Shown in pieces: positions 46,148 to 54,525 of a DNA stretch of 61,294 bases. A model generated the notes under the pieces. It was given only the letters and a program-made list of their open reading frames with translations, was not told where the DNA came from and did not search any database. Position numbers and translations under genes: made by a program. How positions within the stretch are numbered: the stretch's first letter is position 1; the number at the start of each line of letters is the position of its first letter. Source of the stretch: Erythrobacter sp. (GTDB lineage Bacteria > Pseudomonadota > Alphaproteobacteria > Sphingomonadales > Sphingomonadaceae); the NCBI GenBank assembly GCA_030148605.1, contig JASBTD010000017.1:1-61294 (forward strand), written 5' to 3'.

Positions 46148-46159
46148 ATTGTATACAAT
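46148..46159. promoter_or_regulatory. Perfect palindrome ATTGTATACAAT, candidate GntR operator
   Basis: This 12-bp perfect palindrome matches the TTGTATACAA-type sites common for FadR/VanR-group GntR regulators. It lies 30 bases before the gntR GTG and about 145 bases before the divergent TBDR ATG, the natural place for control of both transcripts. Confidence 0.6.
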
Positions 46160-46303
46160 AGAGATTGGTAAGTGCAAGGGTGTCCCGATAACGTTTCGAT
46201 CAGGCGGCGTGTGCCGTCGGGCACCGGATGGCCAATTCTGCGTTTGAATGACAACACATCGACACAAGGCGGCGAAGACCGCTTCATATTGAGGGAATTC
46301 ACG

Positions 46304-48847
46304 ATGAGACACTTCAAGACCAAGCTTGCCGCCGGTGCCGCTCTGGCCGCGCTTTTCCCTGCTGTTCCCGCAGTCGCTCAGGATGCGGCGGGGGCCGAAG
46401 AGGCTGACACCGGCAACACAATTATCGTGACGGCGCGCCGCCAGTCGGAAACGCTGGCCGAAGTGCCAACAGCGATCACAGTGTTCACCGCTGACACGCT
46501 GGAGAAAACCGGGATCCAGAAAGCCGACGAATTTGTCCAGCTCACTCCGGGCGTTACAATCGTGACTGGCACGGCAGAGGCAGGCGATACGCAGATCAAT
46601 ATCCGCGGCATCAACGGCGCTCGCGATGCGGAAAGCTCGGTCGCCTTGGTGGTTGACGGGATCCTCAAGACCAACACTGCGCAGCTCAACCAGGATCAAG
46701 GCACCTTGCGCCAGATCGAAATCCTGAAAGGTCCGCAAGGCGCGCTCTATGGGCGCAACGCGGCCGCTGGCGCGATCGTGATCCAGACGCTTAAGCCATC
46801 GGGATTTCTCGAAGGCGGTGTGCGCGTAACCGCAGCTGAAGACGATACCTATTCGGCCAGCGGCTACATTTCGACCCCGGTGGGCGAAGGGGCGGGGCTA
46901 GTATTGTCCGGCAGCTATTCGACCACCGACGGCTTCTATCGCAACCAGTTCCTGAATTCGGACACAGTCGATGATCAGGAAGTGTGGTCAATCGACGGCC
47001 GTTTTGTGGCCGATCTGGGGCCTGCGACAGAGCTGGATGTCAAGGCGCGCTATGCTGATCTCAAAGGTGCGTCGATCAACTACAACGCGGCCTTCGCATT
47101 GCCTGCTTTCGGCGGCGCATTCTTCGAGGATGTAAACGAGCACCCCTTCAATTTCTATTCGAACATTCGCCCAACCAATACGCAGGAAACCTTCGAAGCG
47201 TCCGCCAAGATCGAGCATGAGTTCGAGAATGTCACGCTCACGGCCTGGGCGCTGTATAGCGATGTCGAGCAACTGCTTACCGCAGACGGCACGTCGGCTG
47301 ACTTCGCGCGTTTCACCTTCCCGGGCGCGACGCAGGACTCGGTCGACGCTTCGAATGCATGTTTTGGCTCCACCGCCGATCTGACTGGCTTCCCGATCAA
47401 TCCCCCGGGTTTCATCGGTGCGACGCCCGTTCCTTTCATTTTCGATCCGATCAACGGCTCAACTTTTGGTCCGTTCGGCCCTACTACCTGCGATGGCACC
47501 CAGCTACAGATCCGCAACCAGAGTGATTTCAGCGCCGAAGTGCGACTCGCGTCGAATGGTGATGGTTACGTCGACTGGCAGGTAGGTGCCTATTACCTGC
47601 ATATCGATCGTGAAGTTGGTGTGAGCTTGGGCGCTGATCTGGGCAATGGCGCGAGCACGGATCTGTTCAACCCTGCCGGTTCAGCCAATCCAACCACGCA
47701 GCTCTACAATGATGATTTCTCGACAGACGTTTACGCCGTGTTCGCCTCTGCGGATTTCGAAGTGAGCGAACGGCTCGAATTCGGGCTTGCTGCACGATAT
47801 GACATCGAAGACCGCAAGGTTCGCAATCTTGTGCCGGCAGCATTCGATCCATTTACAGGTGGCCCGATCAACCCCGGCCAGGTTGTAGTCGATGGAGTGA
47901 TCCAGCCAATTGCCGACCAGTCGGAGAAATTCAAGCAGCTGCAGCCGAAGATCTCGTTGCGCTATGAGCTGTCCGACGACATCAATTTCTACGCCAACTG
48001 GGGTATCGGGTTTAAGTCTGGCGGGTTCAACAACCAGGGCTCGGCGGCGATCGTAGATGCAGCCTTCAATGATTTCATCGGCACCGATGTCCTGATCGAA
48101 GACCAGTTCCGCAAGGAAAAGTCGAGCGCCTTCGAAGTGGGCTTGAAGGGTGAACTGGCCGATGGCGCAGTAACCTTTGACCTTGCTGGCTATCACACCA
48201 CGATCGACGATATGCAGTTCTTCGAATTCTTCGTTGGCGGTTTCGGTCTGCTGCGCGTGGTTTCGAACATCGACGAAGTCGAAGTCTATGGTGCGGAACT
48301 GAACCTGACCGGTGAAATCATGCCCGGATGGAGCGTGTTCGGCTCTGCCAATGTGACAGAAAGCGAGATCAAGGAAAACGCCTCGCGCCCGGTGACCGAA
48401 GGCAACAAGTCGCCTTACACTGCGGACTACACGATCAACCTTGGCACCCAGCTTGACTTGCCGGTAACCGACACGCTCGATTTCGTGGCGCGCGCGGATT
48501 ACCGTATCACCGGCCCGACCTGGTTCCACTCGGTCCAGGATGACACATCGCCAACGATCTTCAGCGGACTGCTGCCGATCCCGGCGGATGCCAATTCACC
48601 CAACAAGCTGGTATTGCCGGCTGAAGTTGGCAATGCCGATTATTCGCTGACCGAGCGCGATACCTTCAGCGTGCTCGATGTCCGGATCGGGGTCGAGACG
48701 GACAACTGGTCAGTTACGGCCTTTGCCGACAATCTGACCAATGAGAAATATCTCAACGAAGTGATCCCTGCGATCGAATTTGGCGGGTCGTTCATTTCGC
48801 CCGGCATGCTGCGCCGCTTCGGTGTCGAGTTCGGCTATAAGTTCTAA
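46304..48847 (+). CDS. TonB-dependent receptor of the hydantoinase locus
   Basis: The ATG at 46304 has TTGAGGGAATT upstream and gives a clean signal peptide (KLAAGAALAALFPAVPAVAQ); frames reaching 46172 are rejected. The 847-residue precursor has TonB box NTIIVTARRQSETLAEVP, plug (TADTLEKTGIQKADEFVQLTPGVTIV, QINIRGINGARDAESSVALVVDG, QIEILKGPQGALYGRNAAAGAIVI) and a barrel ending RRFGVEFGYKF. The plug is of the siderophore/aromatic-compound type common in sphingomonads (LKGPQGxLYGRN), different from the carbohydrate-type receptor at 24388. It is divergent from gntR and closed by a terminator, and presumably imports the compound degraded by the flanking operons. Confidence 0.92.
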   Translation: MRHFKTKLAAGAALAALFPAVPAVAQDAAGAEEADTGNTIIVTARRQSETLAEVPTAITVFTADTLEKTGIQKADEFVQLTPGVTIVTGTAEAGDTQINIRGINGARDAESSVALVVDGILKTNTAQLNQDQGTLRQIEILKGPQGALYGRNAAAGAIVIQTLKPSGFLEGGVRVTAAEDDTYSASGYISTPVGEGAGLVLSGSYSTTDGFYRNQFLNSDTVDDQEVWSIDGRFVADLGPATELDVKARYADLKGASINYNAAFALPAFGGAFFEDVNEHPFNFYSNIRPTNTQETFEASAKIEHEFENVTLTAWALYSDVEQLLTADGTSADFARFTFPGATQDSVDASNACFGSTADLTGFPINPPGFIGATPVPFIFDPINGSTFGPFGPTTCDGTQLQIRNQSDFSAEVRLASNGDGYVDWQVGAYYLHIDREVGVSLGADLGNGASTDLFNPAGSANPTTQLYNDDFSTDVYAVFASADFEVSERLEFGLAARYDIEDRKVRNLVPAAFDPFTGGPINPGQVVVDGVIQPIADQSEKFKQLQPKISLRYELSDDINFYANWGIGFKSGGFNNQGSAAIVDAAFNDFIGTDVLIEDQFRKEKSSAFEVGLKGELADGAVTFDLAGYHTTIDDMQFFEFFVGGFGLLRVVSNIDEVEVYGAELNLTGEIMPGWSVFGSANVTESEIKENASRPVTEGNKSPYTADYTINLGTQLDLPVTDTLDFVARADYRITGPTWFHSVQDDTSPTIFSGLLPIPADANSPNKLVLPAEVGNADYSLTERDTFSVLDVRIGVETDNWSVTAFADNLTNEKYLNEVIPAIEFGGSFISPGMLRRFGVEFGYKF

Positions 48848-48870
48848 ATAACAGCCGACGATGAAAAGAG

Positions 48871-48899
48871 GGGCCTGTCCGCAAGGACGGGCCCTTTTT
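48871..48899 (+). terminator. Rho-independent terminator after the TBDR
   Basis: GGGCCTGTCC-GCAA-GGACGGGCCC followed by TTTTTC forms a strong stem with a GNRA tetraloop, 24 bases after the TBDR stop and just before the convergent FAD oxidoreductase stop (48909). Confidence 0.9.
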
Positions 48900-48908
48900 C
48901 AGTGGGCA

Positions 48909-50516
48909 TCAGACAGCGCGGAAGCGGCTGAAGCTGCCGCCATCGGCGATCACTTCGCGTGCGCAATTGTGCCCGGGTGCACCGGTTACCCCGCCGCCCG
49001 GATGCGTGCCCGCGCCACACATGTAGAGTCCCTTCACCGGTCCGCGATAAGCGCCATGGCCCAGCACCGGGCGGGCTGACCACATCTGGTCCAGGCTCAT
49101 GTGGCCATGCATGATATCGCCCCCAACAAGGCCGAACTTGCGATAGAGACCCTTGGGGCTGAGCACCTGGCGACCGAGGATCGAGGCTTTGAAGCCCGGC
49201 GCATAGGCTTCAACTGTGTCGATGATGGTATCGGCCGCAGCGTCCTCTTCCTCGTCCCAGTCGCGCGCGTCTGGCAACTCAGGCGCGAATTGCTGGCAGA
49301 ACAGGCTGGCGACATGCTGCCCCGGCGGGGCGAGGCTGTCATCCACTGTAGACGGGATCAGCATCTCCACGATCGGTGCCTTCGACCAGCCGTGCTGCTT
49401 CGCATCGAGATAGGCGCGGTCCATGTAGTCGAGCGTGGGCGCGATGATGATGCCCGATTGGTGGTGCTCGCCGGGTTCAGGCAAGCAGGTAAAACGCGGC
49501 AGCTCTGACAGCGCGACATTCATGCGGAAGGTTCCGCCGCCCGCCTTGAAGCCGCGCATGCGCCGCTGGAAATCCTCTGGCTGCGCGCTCTTGGGCAGCA
49601 TCGTGTCATAAAGCAGTTTGGGCCCGACATTGGCGATGACCCGTTTAGTCGCGATTTCCTCGCCGCTTGCGAGCCGCACGCCGGCAACGGTGTCGCCATC
49701 GATCAGCACTTCATCGACCGGGCTTTCGAGGCTGATCTCGACCCCGCATTGGCGGCAGACATCCGCCATGATCTGCGTGATCGTGCCCATGCCGCCCACC
49801 GAATGGCCCCACGCTCCTTTCTTGCCGTTCACTTCGCCAAACACGTGGTGGAGCAGCACATATGCGCTGCCCGGCGTATCGGGCGAAGCGTAGTTGCCGA
49901 CCACGCTGTCAAAACCGAACGCGGCCTTCACCGCTTCGCTTTCGAACCAGCTGTCGAGGAAACTGCGCGCGGATTTGGTGAACAGGTCAAGCACATCGCG
50001 TTTGGCTTCAAGCGACAGCCGCGACAGGCCCCAACCCTGGCTTGCACCTGCAACCAGCGTGCGAAGGCCTTCGCCGATATTGGGCGGCGATTTGAGTGCC
50101 AGGCTGCGCAGCACTTCGGCCACGCCTTCCAGTGCGTCGTAATAGGCGGGCAAGGCTTCGGCGTCGGCTTCCGAGAAGCGCCGGAACTCTGCTTGCGCGC
50201 GCTCCAGCCCGCCGCCGAGCTTCAGATAGCCGCCATCCTCCTGCGGCAGGAAGTTCGAAATGGGCCGCTCGATGACGCGATAGCCATGATCGTGAAGGCG
50301 CATGTCGGCGATCACTTTGGGCTGGAGCAGGCTGACTGTGTAGCTGGCGACCGAATTGCGGAAGCCCGGGTGGAATTCCTCTGTCACGGCTGCGCCGCCC
50401 ACAACATCGCGCCGCTCGACGATTCGCACATTTAGCCCGGCCTGAGCCAAATAGAACGCACAGACCAAGCCATTGTGGCCCGCGCCAATGATCACGGCAT
50501 CATAGCGCTTGGTCAT
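48909..50516 (-). CDS. FAD-dependent oxidoreductase, PYROXD2/phytoene-desaturase-like
   Basis: The ATG at 50516 overlaps the Rieske gene's stop (ATGA), so it is preferred over 50528; 535 residues. TKRYDAVIIGAGHNGLVCAFYLAQAGLNVRIVERRDVVGGAAVTEE is the FAD-binding start of the CrtI/PYROXD2 group, and GLYMCGAGTHPGGGVTGAPGHNCAREVIADGG is the matching C-terminus. It is not called a carotenoid enzyme: it sits in an operon with a Rieske oxygenase and an APC permease, and PYROXD2-like proteins are widespread in catabolic loci. It may oxidise a product of the Rieske step. No substrate can be assigned. Confidence 0.85.
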   Translation of the reverse strand: MTKRYDAVIIGAGHNGLVCAFYLAQAGLNVRIVERRDVVGGAAVTEEFHPGFRNSVASYTVSLLQPKVIADMRLHDHGYRVIERPISNFLPQEDGGYLKLGGGLERAQAEFRRFSEADAEALPAYYDALEGVAEVLRSLALKSPPNIGEGLRTLVAGASQGWGLSRLSLEAKRDVLDLFTKSARSFLDSWFESEAVKAAFGFDSVVGNYASPDTPGSAYVLLHHVFGEVNGKKGAWGHSVGGMGTITQIMADVCRQCGVEISLESPVDEVLIDGDTVAGVRLASGEEIATKRVIANVGPKLLYDTMLPKSAQPEDFQRRMRGFKAGGGTFRMNVALSELPRFTCLPEPGEHHQSGIIIAPTLDYMDRAYLDAKQHGWSKAPIVEMLIPSTVDDSLAPPGQHVASLFCQQFAPELPDARDWDEEEDAAADTIIDTVEAYAPGFKASILGRQVLSPKGLYRKFGLVGGDIMHGHMSLDQMWSARPVLGHGAYRGPVKGLYMCGAGTHPGGGVTGAPGHNCAREVIADGGSFSRFRAV

Positions 50517-51679
50517 GCGTGGCTCCAACCGGCGGCAGGCTGCTCGCCTTGCCGTGCCTCAGGGATGATTTCGCGCATCCGCTTGCAGAAATTCTTCAGG
50601 CAAACCTCCTTGTCGCTGAGCGGACCCATGGAAAAGCTGCGGCTTTCCATCCCGTCCTGCACGCGGGCGATCAGCACAGTGTCCTCGGCATTGACCTGGC
50701 GGTTGATGCGCCAGTTGAGATAGCGCGCGGCGCGCATCTCGCGCCGGTTGTCGGGCAATACATAGCTGATCTCGCGGATCAGGCATGTAGTGGGGCCAGT
50801 GGGCAACCATTGCATGAAATCGACCTGGTCAGGATAGATGTCGAAGGCGACATTGGGCCACAGCTTGAAATATTGCCATGAACGTTGCCGCTCTGTCGGC
50901 AGATGCGAAACTTCCGGCAGCAGGCGCTGATAAAGCCGTTCTGACAGGTTGACGCTTGGCCTGTCGCTCAGCTCCCCCCACATGCGGTCGACAAAAGGCT
51001 CGGCTTCGACGCCGTAACTCTTACCGAACAGCCGGGTCAGGCCGGGATGCGCGACCGGAATATGCAACCCGTCAGAATAGTTGTCGCCCACGTTCTTCCA
51101 GTTCACTTCGCGCGGGCGCAGCGTGACCCGTCCCAGTGCGGTGAGCCCCTCGAAACGGTATGGCTCGATCAGTTGTTCATAGGGCGCCATCATCTCGGCT
51201 ACGGCGGGGCCGCCATCGTTGGTCAGCCGGACGAATATGAATCCGCGCCAGACTTCAAGTTCGACCGGCACCAATCCCGAAGCGTTTTTGTCCAGCGCGG
51301 GATAACTTGCGCTGTCCGGCACACCGGTAAGCCGGCCGTCGAGATCAGAGGTCCATGCATGATAGGGGCACACGAGCTTCTTCGCGCAACCTATGGAGCC
51401 ATCGACCAGCCGCGACCCGCGATGGCGGCACACATTGGTGAACGCGCGCAGAGTATCGTCTTCGCCGCGCACTACGATCACGCTCTCGCCGATATAGTCG
51501 AGCGTATGCCAATCACCGCGCGCGGGAATGTCGCTTTCGTGGCAGACGATTTGCCAGCTTGGCCGGAACACCCGTTCTTTCTCTAGCTCGTAGAATTCAG
51601 CATCGCGATAGGTCCACGCCGGAAGGCTCCATCCCTCCAGCGGATCGGTGTGTTGGGCAGGGGTCATTTGCGTTGCCAT
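50513..51679 (-). CDS. Rieske non-heme iron oxygenase, alpha subunit
   Basis: This 388-residue protein has the Rieske [2Fe-2S] ligands Cys84/His86 (NVCRHRG) and Cys104/His107 (CPYHAW), and the mononuclear iron site DNYSDGLHIPVAH (His206, His211) with a C-terminal Asp in QVNAEDTVLIARVQ. This is the single-component-alpha type related to GbcA, stachydrine and carnitine demethylases rather than to two-subunit ring dioxygenases; no beta subunit and no adjacent reductase is present. Such enzymes hydroxylate or N-demethylate quaternary and N-methyl compounds. It lies between the permease and the FAD oxidoreductase on one strand, 18 bases after the permease stop. Confidence 0.9.
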   Translation of the reverse strand: MATQMTPAQHTDPLEGWSLPAWTYRDAEFYELEKERVFRPSWQIVCHESDIPARGDWHTLDYIGESVIVVRGEDDTLRAFTNVCRHRGSRLVDGSIGCAKKLVCPYHAWTSDLDGRLTGVPDSASYPALDKNASGLVPVELEVWRGFIFVRLTNDGGPAVAEMMAPYEQLIEPYRFEGLTALGRVTLRPREVNWKNVGDNYSDGLHIPVAHPGLTRLFGKSYGVEAEPFVDRMWGELSDRPSVNLSERLYQRLLPEVSHLPTERQRSWQYFKLWPNVAFDIYPDQVDFMQWLPTGPTTCLIREISYVLPDNRREMRAARYLNWRINRQVNAEDTVLIARVQDGMESRSFSMGPLSDKEVCLKNFCKRMREIIPEARQGEQPAAGWSHA

Positions 51680-51697
51680 TTCGCGGCTCTAGCAAGA

Positions 51698-53005
51698 CTA
51701 TTGCGATGATGCGACGGGTTGATTTTCAACGTCGCCTTCGCGCTTGGCCCACCAGTAAAGCGGCAATCCGGCGAGCATCAGCACCAGGCTCCATCCGCTC
51801 GCTTCAATCCCTGCACCCCACAGTGTCCAAAGCGCGTAGATTGCACCGATCAGCGCAAAGGACCGCACCACCTTCAGCCGCCAGGCTGCAAGTGCCACTG
51901 CGAGGTAAAGCCACAAGGCTGCGCTGGTCGATAGTAGCAGGACGAATTCGTAGATACCTTGCATGTTTCGGCTTGCATTGAGCGCAAGGCATACGGACGC
52001 GATCATGCTTGAGATGATCAGGGCGCGCGCTGGCGTTCCGCGCTTGTCTGTCACTCCGAACCAGCGCGGCAAGGTGCCGTGCTCTGCCATGCTGCGCGGC
52101 AATTCGCCTTGCATCAGGATCCACCCGTTGACTGCGCCAACGCAGCTGACAATGGCGAACACGGCCACTAGCGCCGCCGGGCCGGGGGACCAGTATTGCT
52201 CGACAAAGGTTGCGAGCGGTGCCGGGCTGTTTGCAGCAACCGCTTCCGGCAGCATCAGCGCGACGGCTGAACAGACCAGCAGGTAAAGCAGCCCGGTCAG
52301 GCCTGTACCCCAAAGCGTGGCGCGCGGCACGTTTACATCGGGGTTCTCAACCCGGGCTGCGGCGATGCTGGCGCATTCGAATCCCAGCAGCGCGAAGAAT
52401 GTCATCGCGGCCGCGGCTCGCAGGTCCAGCCCGTTGATCTCGCGCATTTCGAATGGGCGGATTTCGCCTGTCCCTTCGCCCAGTACCAGCGCGGCAATCA
52501 CGATCACGGCAGTCAGCGGAATGACTTTGAGAAGCAGGGTCAGAATCTGGAAATTGCCTGCAGCGCGAATGCCCCGCAAGTTTATCAGCGTCATCGCCCA
52601 GACCAATGCGATGGCAGTAAGTGATGGCATGAAAGCGGTCTCGCCAATGGCCGGGATGAAGGATGAAAGGTAACTGATCGCCGCGACAGCGATTGAAAGC
52701 ACCGCAGTCCAGACTGATACCCAATAGGCCCAATTGACCAGAAAGGCGGGCACTTCGCCAAAGGCTGCGGTCACGAAGCCGCCGGGATCGCGGGCTTCCG
52801 GCTTTTGCCTGGTCAGTGATGCGAAAACCCACGCCAGCACCAGCGTTCCTGCGGTCACGATTATCCAGGCAAAAACAGCATTCCAGCCCAGCGGCGCAAG
52901 GCTGGCCGGCAACAGGAATACCCCTGAACCGATCATATTGCCCATCACCAGCGCGATGGCGGCGAACAGGCCGAGCTTGCGGCCCTTTTTCAGTCCTGAA
53001 CCCAA
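51698..53005 (-). CDS. APC-family amino-acid permease
   Basis: This 435-residue protein starts at a TTG with GGGGGGAAGC directly upstream, an unusual but convincing start. KLGLFAAIALVMGNMIGSGVFLLPASLAPLGWNAVFAWI is the APC TM1 signature with the unwound GSG that binds the amino group of the substrate, and FFALLGFECASIAAARVENP is the TM6 family motif. About 12 membrane segments follow. It probably brings an amino acid or betaine-like compound across the inner membrane for the Rieske/FAD and Hyu enzymes. It is divergent from the DUF3422 gene. Confidence 0.9.
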   Translation of the reverse strand: MGSGLKKGRKLGLFAAIALVMGNMIGSGVFLLPASLAPLGWNAVFAWIIVTAGTLVLAWVFASLTRQKPEARDPGGFVTAAFGEVPAFLVNWAYWVSVWTAVLSIAVAAISYLSSFIPAIGETAFMPSLTAIALVWAMTLINLRGIRAAGNFQILTLLLKVIPLTAVIVIAALVLGEGTGEIRPFEMREINGLDLRAAAAMTFFALLGFECASIAAARVENPDVNVPRATLWGTGLTGLLYLLVCSAVALMLPEAVAANSPAPLATFVEQYWSPGPAALVAVFAIVSCVGAVNGWILMQGELPRSMAEHGTLPRWFGVTDKRGTPARALIISSMIASVCLALNASRNMQGIYEFVLLLSTSAALWLYLAVALAAWRLKVVRSFALIGAIYALWTLWGAGIEASGWSLVLMLAGLPLYWWAKREGDVENQPVASSQ

Positions 53006-53198
53006 GCTTCCCCCCGATCCCGTTGCAAGACAGGGACAGGCGTATCACGAGTTCACGCGGGCGCCCAATGCATTCGTATGGGAACCGCCGCGGGCATTGC
53101 ATGGTTGCTTGGACAGGATATCAAGGCGTTTTGCAGGAACTAGCAGGAACGACTGGCTGAAAAGTTCGGCAAATCGGCCCAGGCAAAGGGGGCATCGC

Positions 53199-54476
53199 AT
53201 GCGTGATCATGAACTGCGCAAGCAAGCGGTAGGCGAGATGCACCTGCGCCGCTGGCCGATGCTCACTGTCCCTTGTGTCATCGTGCAGTGGGTCCTGATC
53301 GTAGAGGATGACGAACGCGAAGCCGAGCTTGCGGCGATCGAATCCAAAGCCAAGGCTGATCACCCTTCAGCCAATCCGGCTTACCGTGCCGGCAGTCTGG
53401 CTGAAGATATCAAGTTCGTGTGGGAACGGCACAGCGAAGGCACCAGCCTGACATTGTTTGCCAGCGATGCGGGGCCAGACGCCTTTTTTGATCCTTCCAT
53501 GCATTCAGATTTGCAGGCCGCAGTTGAATGGGCGCAGGACTTACCCGGCCAGATTGTGCGCTGCACCCGCATCTGGGTCGCTGAAGATGATGATGCAGTC
53601 GCGGAGGTATTGCCCAGCCTTGGGCTCGTCCCGGCTGAACTGGTTTCGTGCCGCCTTGGCGGCGATATCCGCATGTGGTCCGATTTCCGCATCAAGGGAG
53701 ACGGGTTCGGGCGTTTGCTGGTGGCGGCCAATGGCGCAGATCCGATCGAAATCACGCGTCAGGTCCAGCGGCTGCAGGAACTGGGCAATTATCGCAACCG
53801 CGCATTGCTGGGCTTGCCCGTGGCGCGCGAATGCTGGCCCAAGCTTGACGAAGCGGAAGCGCGCTTGCGCGATCTCGCCGCGCGGATCGACAATCGTGAT
53901 GAGACCGACGACCAGCTGATGGATACGCTGTCCAAGTTGTCGCTCGAACTGGCCGCGATCGAGACTTCGATTTCCTTCCGCATGGATGCAACGCGCGCCT
54001 ATGCACAATTGGTCAAGGATCGGCTGGCTCAGGTTGATCCGCAGCCTATTGAAGGCTTCGCTTCGCTATCGGACTTTACCCAGCGCCGCTTTTTCCCGGC
54101 AATGAACACGTGCGAAGCGACCACGGCGCGGGTGCGCCAACTGGCCTTGCGCGCGGCACAATTGGCATCGCTGCTACGTGCGCGGATCGAGACCCGGATC
54201 GAGAATCAAAATGCCCGCCTGCTGCATTCGATGGAGCAAAGTACGCGGATGCAAGTGCGCCTGCAGCAACTGGTCGAAGGCTTCTCTGTGGTAGCCCTGA
54301 GCTATTACCTTATCGGGCTGGTGGGATACCTGCTGGGCGGCTTGCCGCTTGCTCAATATGGCCTGGACAAGAACTGGGTGCTCGCCGCGCTGGTGATCCC
54401 GGTTGTCGCGGGTATCTGGATCGGCATGCGTGTGCTGCGCAAGCGCCTGTTCGGCAAGGGCGCAAATCACGATTGA
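53199..54476 (+). CDS. DUF3422 family membrane-associated protein
   Basis: The start at 53199 (AAAGGGGG upstream) gives 425 residues, the usual length for DUF3422; the frame continues upstream to 52734, but that part is antisense to the permease gene and is rejected. MRDHELRKQAVGEMHLRRWPMLTVP is the family opening. The C-terminus has a long helical region (SLELAAIETSISFRMDATRAYAQLVKDRL) and two membrane segments (FSVVALSYYLIGLVGYLLGGLPL and WVLAALVIPVVAGIWIGMRVL). Function unknown; it is often located near the photosynthesis cluster in phototrophic Sphingomonadales, but no direct link is shown. It is 49 bases from bchI. Confidence 0.8.
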   Translation: MRDHELRKQAVGEMHLRRWPMLTVPCVIVQWVLIVEDDEREAELAAIESKAKADHPSANPAYRAGSLAEDIKFVWERHSEGTSLTLFASDAGPDAFFDPSMHSDLQAAVEWAQDLPGQIVRCTRIWVAEDDDAVAEVLPSLGLVPAELVSCRLGGDIRMWSDFRIKGDGFGRLLVAANGADPIEITRQVQRLQELGNYRNRALLGLPVARECWPKLDEAEARLRDLAARIDNRDETDDQLMDTLSKLSLELAAIETSISFRMDATRAYAQLVKDRLAQVDPQPIEGFASLSDFTQRRFFPAMNTCEATTARVRQLALRAAQLASLLRARIETRIENQNARLLHSMEQSTRMQVRLQQLVEGFSVVALSYYLIGLVGYLLGGLPLAQYGLDKNWVLAALVIPVVAGIWIGMRVLRKRLFGKGANHD

Positions 54477-54488
54477 GAAGTAATTGCT

Positions 54489-54506
54489 TGTCCTGACGCT
54501 GTAACT
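54489..54506. promoter_or_regulatory. Second, imperfect PpsR/CrtJ-like half-match
   Basis: TGT-N12-ACT occurs 18 bases upstream of the perfect site at 54507 and directly adjoins it, as expected for cooperative tandem binding by PpsR/CrtJ. The last base pair is a mismatch. Confidence 0.35.
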
Positions 54507-54524
54507 TGTCCAGACTTGTGGACA
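54507..54524. promoter_or_regulatory. PpsR/CrtJ operator upstream of bchI
   Basis: TGTCCAGACTTGTGGACA fits the PpsR consensus TGT-N12-ACA exactly. It ends one base before the bchI ATG (54526). PpsR represses photosynthesis genes under oxygen or light. Its position would block transcription reaching bchI and overlaps the ribosome-binding region. Confidence 0.7.
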
Positions 54525-54525
54525 C

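Noticed and set aside
48909..50516. Carotenoid desaturase (CrtI) role for the FAD oxidoreductase
   Set aside because: It groups by motif with PYROXD2-like proteins and shares an operon with a Rieske oxygenase and a permease, not with crt genes.
52734..53198. N-terminal extension of the DUF3422 frame
   Set aside because: It is antisense to the APC permease, and the family N-terminus and a good ribosome-binding site both point to 53199.
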